From contig JAJRTU010000073.1 in the NCBI GenBank assembly GCA_024278135.1, positions 1-39,342 on the forward strand: a stretch of DNA of 39,342 nt, written 5' to 3'. The notes beneath the pieces were generated by a model. The model was given only the letters and a program-made list of their open reading frames with translations. It did not search any database and was not told where the DNA came from. Position 1 is the first letter of the stretch. The number at the start of each line of letters is the position of its first letter. Shown piece after piece: positions 36,554-39,342 of the stretch. A program made the translations under genes and the position numbers. The stretch is from Gammaproteobacteria bacterium. Its GTDB lineage: Bacteria; Pseudomonadota; Gammaproteobacteria; Eutrophobiales; Eutrophobiaceae.

Positions 36554-37198
36554 ATGATGAAATCTATTATCGGTGTTATTATTTTTCTAGTCTACATTGA
36601 CAACGCATTCGCGGTAGAAAAAATCAACATCCTCGGGCTTTTCAAAAACAAGGCTGTTGTTGTAATTGACGGAAAACAAAGAACCCTCTCTACGGGTAAA
36701 AAATCACCCGAAGGTGTCTTATTGATCAGTGCCGACAGCAAAGAGGCGGTGCTGGAGATTGACGGCGTACGCGGCAGTTACACACTCGGCTCTCATATCG
36801 GCAGCAAATTTAAAAAACCCAGCGGGGGTAAGATTTCCACCATTGCGCCGGATGAAAACGGCATGTACTGGGTCAACGGCAGCATCAATGGTTTTCAGGT
36901 GGTCTTTGTTGTTGATACCGGGGCCACATTGATCTCGATGAACAAACATCAGGCCAGACGGATCGGACTGAATTACAAACTTGAGGGCAAAGAGTCGGCA
37001 ACCAACACCGCCTCCGGTGTGAGCAAAATTTACATCATGAACCTGAATAAAGTTAAAGTCGGCGATTTAGAAGTACGTAATGTCAAAGGTGCTGTCCACG
37101 ACAGTGATTTCCCCCGAACTATTTTGCTTGGCAACACCTTCCTGAACAAGGTCAACATGAAACGTGAAGGCAAACTATTGCAACTACAGGAAAAATAG
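36554..37198 (+). CDS. Retropepsin-like aspartic protease, secreted (clan AA)
   Basis: Bacterial retropepsin-like protein of the clan AA family with a TIGR02281-type arrangement. From the ATG at 36554 (AGGTGG eight bases upstream; the GTG at 36542 is less likely) the 214 residues have a signal peptide (about 1-20, FLVYIDNAFA), an N-terminal region of about 80 residues, and a single aspartic-protease domain with VVDTGATLISM (Asp121), the psi-loop and ILLGNTFL near the end. One Asp-Thr-Gly per chain implies a dimer, as in retropepsins. Substrate unknown; probably periplasmic. Confidence 0.85.
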   Translation: MMKSIIGVIIFLVYIDNAFAVEKINILGLFKNKAVVVIDGKQRTLSTGKKSPEGVLLISADSKEAVLEIDGVRGSYTLGSHIGSKFKKPSGGKISTIAPDENGMYWVNGSINGFQVVFVVDTGATLISMNKHQARRIGLNYKLEGKESATNTASGVSKIYIMNLNKVKVGDLEVRNVKGAVHDSDFPRTILLGNTFLNKVNMKREGKLLQLQEK

Positions 37199-37257
37199 AG
37201 CGCCGCATGAATACATCCAGCCATACCCCGCCCTCCTTGTGCCGGTGAACAAGTAAC

Positions 37258-38019
37258 ATGCAGGTACTGCTCATTGACGGTTTCAATCTGGTTAGACGGA
37301 TATATGAAGCCCGCCCCCATGATGACGAAAGCGTCCAGGAAGAAGTTATCAACAGTGCCGTCCAATCATTGAGACGCGCCCTGCGCCGGCATAAACCGAC
37401 ACACAGCTGTTGTGTATTTGACAGTCATGACGGCACCTGGCGTCACCAGTTATACCCGGATTACAAAGCCAGGCGAAAACCGACTCCCGCTGCTTTACTG
37501 AAGGCGATTCCTGAGTTCGAAAATGCTTTTCTGAAACTGGGTGTACCGAGTATCTGTGTCAGTCACTATGAAGCAGACGATGTCATCGCGACACTGGCGA
37601 AGGGTATTTCTGATAAAGGCGGAAACGTTATCATCCTTTCAACAGATAAAAATTTCCTGCAACTGCTGAACACCCATGTCAGAGTCTACGACCATTTCAA
37701 GGAAATGGAATATTCTTCTGAGTGGGTGAACGAAAAATACGGCGTAAGACATGATCAGTTAATCGATTACTGGGCACTCACAGGTGACGCAACAAACAAT
37801 GTCAAAGGCGTAGCCAAAATCGGCCCCAAAACAGCACAACAATTAATAACAACATACGGCACACTTACTAAATTACTGAATCATCCGCCCGACAATTCCA
37901 CCGGCTTACGACTAACGAAACACAAACAGGACGCAGAAACCGCCCGCCAACTGGCCCAACTTAAAACGGATGTAAAAGTGGGAATCAACCTGAAGCAGCT
38001 ACGCTATCAAGCAAAATAA
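37258..38019 (+). CDS. 5'-3' exonuclease, Xni/ExoIX-like
   Basis: Flap-endonuclease-family protein like E. coli Xni (ExoIX). The 253 residues have MQVLLIDGFNLVRRI, FDSHDGTWRHQLYPDYKA, HYEADDVIATL, and the helix-three-turn-helix element GVAKIGPKTAQQLI. Acidic metal ligands (Asp7, and the EADD group) are present. It lacks the polymerase domain of PolA. It is the last chromosomal housekeeping gene before the cassette array; a 310-bp AT-rich stretch separates them. Confidence 0.88.
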   Translation: MQVLLIDGFNLVRRIYEARPHDDESVQEEVINSAVQSLRRALRRHKPTHSCCVFDSHDGTWRHQLYPDYKARRKPTPAALLKAIPEFENAFLKLGVPSICVSHYEADDVIATLAKGISDKGGNVIILSTDKNFLQLLNTHVRVYDHFKEMEYSSEWVNEKYGVRHDQLIDYWALTGDATNNVKGVAKIGPKTAQQLITTYGTLTKLLNHPPDNSTGLRLTKHKQDAETARQLAQLKTDVKVGINLKQLRYQAK

Positions 38020-38330
38020 AAGCCCCGGAGTTTCGCCGGCTGTGTATTCCTCCTGTTCCCCTTTCTAAACATAACAGTCAGCGCAGGTGTTTTTATCAAA
38101 TATCAGAGGAATAACAATACTCTTGTTAATTCAATAGTTTACCATGCAAATACATACATCACAGAAAAGAAAACAAGCGCGATTCAACATTGTAAGCGCA
38201 GCTTATTTCTGCACCAAAAATATTCACAGCTATAATCAATTGAATTAAATAGAATTTCAGCCCCAATTCACACCATGTCAAAAAAGAAAACAATTACCGA
38301 AAACTACGGCACGCGCCATAAAACAAACTG
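38020..38330. other. AT-rich junction between the 5'-3' exonuclease gene and the cassette array
   Basis: No gene is visible on either strand, and no integrase fragment. TATAAT at 38231-38236, about 95 bp before cassette 1, could be the -10 of a cassette promoter (Pc), though the -35 is weak (TTCTGC). The stretch is much more AT-rich than the genes to its left. Confidence 0.5.
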
Positions 38331-38336
38331 TTATAG
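38311..38336 (+). other. attI-like recombination point
   Basis: The bases before cassette 1, CATAAAACAAACTGTTATAG, resemble the end of a class 1 attI (CCTAAAACAAAGTTAGGC): TAAAACAAA followed by GTT. No inverted-repeat attC arms are visible here. This suggests attI rather than an attC of an earlier cassette. An integrase is not next to it, so the assignment is tentative. Confidence 0.4.
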
Positions 38337-38800
38337 CGCTAAATTATGAGAGCGATATTTACACCAATTATGCTGGGAGTATTGACCTACATAGCCATTG
38401 CTGTTGGTTCCTGGGTTATTGTCGGTTTTGTACTAGTTCCTATTTACGAACCACTACGAGTGTTAATACCGATATTTATAATACCAGTTCCTTTGTTTTT
38501 GTCCGGCCTAGTTACTGGTAGAAAAACACTTTCGAACTATCGTGGTCGAAGAATATTATTCGGTGTTGTGGCATCGCTAATCGGGCTGGCTCTTATTTCC
38601 TTCCCATTAAACCTTATGAATTGGATCGGTGGCGGATGGTTTGTGTTGGTAATGTATATGACGGCTGCGTTAGTTTCAGCTTTAGGAGCATTCATTGGCA
38701 CACGGGAAGTACATGCGCTATAACAAGATTCTCAACCCGACGCCGGAAAGCATTGGGCCGCTTCGCGGTAGGCTTTTTGGCGGCGCGGGTTAGAAAAACG
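38331..38800 (+). mobile_element. Integron gene cassette 1
   Basis: A 470-bp unit bounded by two GTT recombination points (G38330|TT and G38800|TT). It contains one ORF and a terminal attC. The first ten bases at the junction, GTTATAGCGC (38330-38339), are the exact complement of GCGCTATAAC (38715-38724), the 5' box of its own attC. In a circular cassette these two boxes must pair, so this match marks the unit as a cassette. Confidence 0.85.
38346..38723 (+). CDS. Cassette-encoded polytopic membrane protein, unknown
   Basis: I do not recognise this 125-residue protein. It is very hydrophobic with about four transmembrane helices (roughly 7-30, 38-57, 70-88 and 96-117) and short polar loops such as TGRKTLSNYRGRR. 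There is no signal for a known transporter or toxin. The ATG lies 15 bp inside the cassette, with no Shine-Dalgarno, and the stop codon TAA is inside the attC R'' box. Base composition is more AT-rich than the chromosome to the left. Expression would depend on a promoter upstream of the array. Confidence 0.7.
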   Translation: MRAIFTPIMLGVLTYIAIAVGSWVIVGFVLVPIYEPLRVLIPIFIIPVPLFLSGLVTGRKTLSNYRGRRILFGVVASLIGLALISFPLNLMNWIGGGWFVLVMYMTAALVSALGAFIGTREVHAL

Positions 38801-38806
38801 TTATGG
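38715..38806 (+). repeat. attC site of cassette 1
   Basis: The R'' box is CTATAAC (38718-38724) and the R' box is GTTATGG (38800-38806). The inner arms pair as AACCCG (38734-38739), an unpaired A (38740) and CGCCG (38741-38745) with CGGCG (38781-38785) and CGGGTT (38786-38791). The single extrahelical base in the 5' arm is a mark of attC strand choice. The centre can form a small CCGC-TTC-GCGG hairpin. Confidence 0.85.
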
Positions 38807-39246
38807 GGACTAAATGAAAACACGCATATTAAAATCAATAGCTTTAGTTCTAGCAAGCCTTTTCTTTTCGTTTGTCGGCGCTAGTTTCATGCTGAGTAGA
38901 ATGTGGGAGGAACATGAGAGAATGTATTTCAGTCAAGACCTTACACGTTCGCTACGGAATCTAATTAGCGTTCAATCCGCCATATTGACAATTGAAGCCA
39001 CAGACAATAATGAGAAAGAACGTTTATATAAATTTGCCTGTCAACAGCTACGATTGAATACAGATAAAATCGACCTCAAAGTATATGATGAATTTCCAGA
39101 GAGGCAAATTGAAATAAAACTAGTGATTGAAAAAGCACGGAAATTGCAACAGCGCCTAGAAGAAGAAGGGCTTTGTTACAAGTAATTCCCCATAACGAAT
39201 AAACGAATAAGGATAAGTCGCGCGCCAGCCGCGACTTATCGTATTG
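38801..39246 (+). mobile_element. Integron gene cassette 2
   Basis: A unit of about 446 bp. Its first junction bases, GTTATGGGG (38800-38808), are the exact complement of CCCCATAAC (39188-39196) at the start of its own attC. It carries one ORF 13 bp inside. The 3' limit at GTTGAAC (39246-39252) fits the GTTRRRY consensus. Confidence 0.75.
38814..39185 (+). CDS. Cassette-encoded single-pass membrane protein, unknown
   Basis: I do not recognise this 123-residue protein. It has a basic start, one hydrophobic segment (about 7-28, SIALVLASLFFSFVGASFML) and then a soluble, charged and mostly helical part (about 30-123) ending in a likely coiled coil (IEKARKLQQRLEEEGLCYK). An uncleaved anchor or a signal peptide are both possible. 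GGGGA, 4 bases before the ATG, comes from the attC boundary itself. AT-rich codon use sets it apart from the chromosome to the left. Confidence 0.7.
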   Translation: MKTRILKSIALVLASLFFSFVGASFMLSRMWEEHERMYFSQDLTRSLRNLISVQSAILTIEATDNNEKERLYKFACQQLRLNTDKIDLKVYDEFPERQIEIKLVIEKARKLQQRLEEEGLCYK

Positions 39247-39252
39247 TTGAAC
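39188..39252 (+). repeat. attC site of cassette 2
   Basis: The R'' box CCATAAC (39190-39196) matches the start of its cassette. A strong stem GATAAGTCGCG (39212-39222) / CGCGACTTATC (39230-39240) with a 7-base loop is followed by GTATT and the R' box GTTGAAC. The 5' spacer is longer than the 3' spacer and holds AATAA-type repeats, so the exact L boxes are uncertain. The stem could also act as a terminator on either strand, but there is no T-run. Confidence 0.65.
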
Positions 39253-39293
39253 AAGCCCGGCGTAATTGTTTCTCTCTATAGTAAATAAATAAA

Positions 39294-39342
39294 ATGCAGC
39301 TAAGGGGAATAAGGCAGATTTCATTTGTTACGTTATGTCATA
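39294..39342 (+). CDS. Possible first ORF of cassette 3 (partial, runs off window)
   Basis: ATG at 39294 opens a frame of 16 codons (MQLRGIRQISFVTLCH) that continues past the window edge, 48 bp after the presumed start of cassette 3. There is no clear Shine-Dalgarno. It is listed only because it lies where the next cassette gene would start. Confidence 0.25.
   Translation, partial: MQLRGIRQISFVTLCH

Noticed and set aside
38020-38080. Possible intrinsic terminator after the 5'-3' exonuclease gene (GCCCCGG...CGCCGGC)
   Set aside because: Only CCGG/CCGG pairs cleanly and no T-run follows.
38020-38330. An integrase gene or fragment next to the cassette array
   Set aside because: No open frame or recombinase motif is visible on either strand.
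39076-39324. Minus-strand 82-codon frame overlapping cassette 2 and attC2
   Set aside because: It runs through the attC stem and overlaps a better cassette ORF on the plus strand; cassette genes normally face away from the promoter end.

Overview
The window is a chromosomal segment of a gammaproteobacterium. The evidence is gene order: fabH-fabD-fabG-acpP-fabF behind rpmF-plsX, rne/rluC/maf next to yceD, rpoE-rseA-rseB-mucD running into lepA-lepB-rnc-era-recO, smc-zipA-ligA, and dksA-gluQ. These neighbourhoods recall Pseudomonas and purple-sulfur-type gammaproteobacteria. The species cannot be named from the sequence. All but the last ~1.3 kb is housekeeping chromosome.

Layout. (1) 58-6251, minus strand: yceD-rpmF-plsX-fabH-fabD-fabG-acpP-fabF, the fatty-acid and phospholipid precursor cluster, with an intrinsic terminator/attenuator between acpP and fabF. 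(2) 6398-12437: maf/yceF (plus); sppA (minus, interrupted by an in-frame amber codon), a HAD phosphatase and rluC (minus); then rne (plus) with a long structured leader. (3) 12441-23779, minus strand: prfC, recO, era, rnc, a DUF4845 gene, lepB, lepA, a glutaredoxin-like gene, mucD, rseB, rseA and rpoE. This is an envelope-stress locus feeding into secretion, ribosome and RNA-processing genes. (4) 24240-31646: a diguanylate cyclase behind a textbook sigma-54 promoter, then ligA-zipA-smc on the minus strand. (5) 31929-38019: cysZ, dksA (with a ~166-residue lysine-rich histone-H1-like N-terminal extension), gluQ, a DAHP synthase, a glutamine amidotransferase, a retropepsin-like protease and an Xni-type 5'-3' exonuclease.

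(6) 38331-39342 is different. It is the beginning of an integron gene-cassette array: two complete cassettes and the start of a third, each with a tiny ORF followed by an attC site. The cassette boundaries are unusually clear. The first bases of each cassette are exactly complementary to the 5' end of its own attC (GTTATAGCGC with GCGCTATAAC; GTTATGGGG with CCCCATAAC), as expected from circular-cassette integration. No integrase gene is visible in the window. The bases just before cassette 1 resemble the core end of an attI.

Other points. maf and cysZ have no ATG/GTG/TTG at their conserved N-termini; they appear to start at AUU and AUC codons, each behind a good Shine-Dalgarno sequence. sppA carries one amber codon upstream of both catalytic residues in an otherwise intact gene. 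These three could be real biology or base-call errors and should be resolved against reads. The dksA promoter holds a 15-bp palindrome filling its -35/-10 spacer, and the rne leader holds a perfect 30-bp palindrome.
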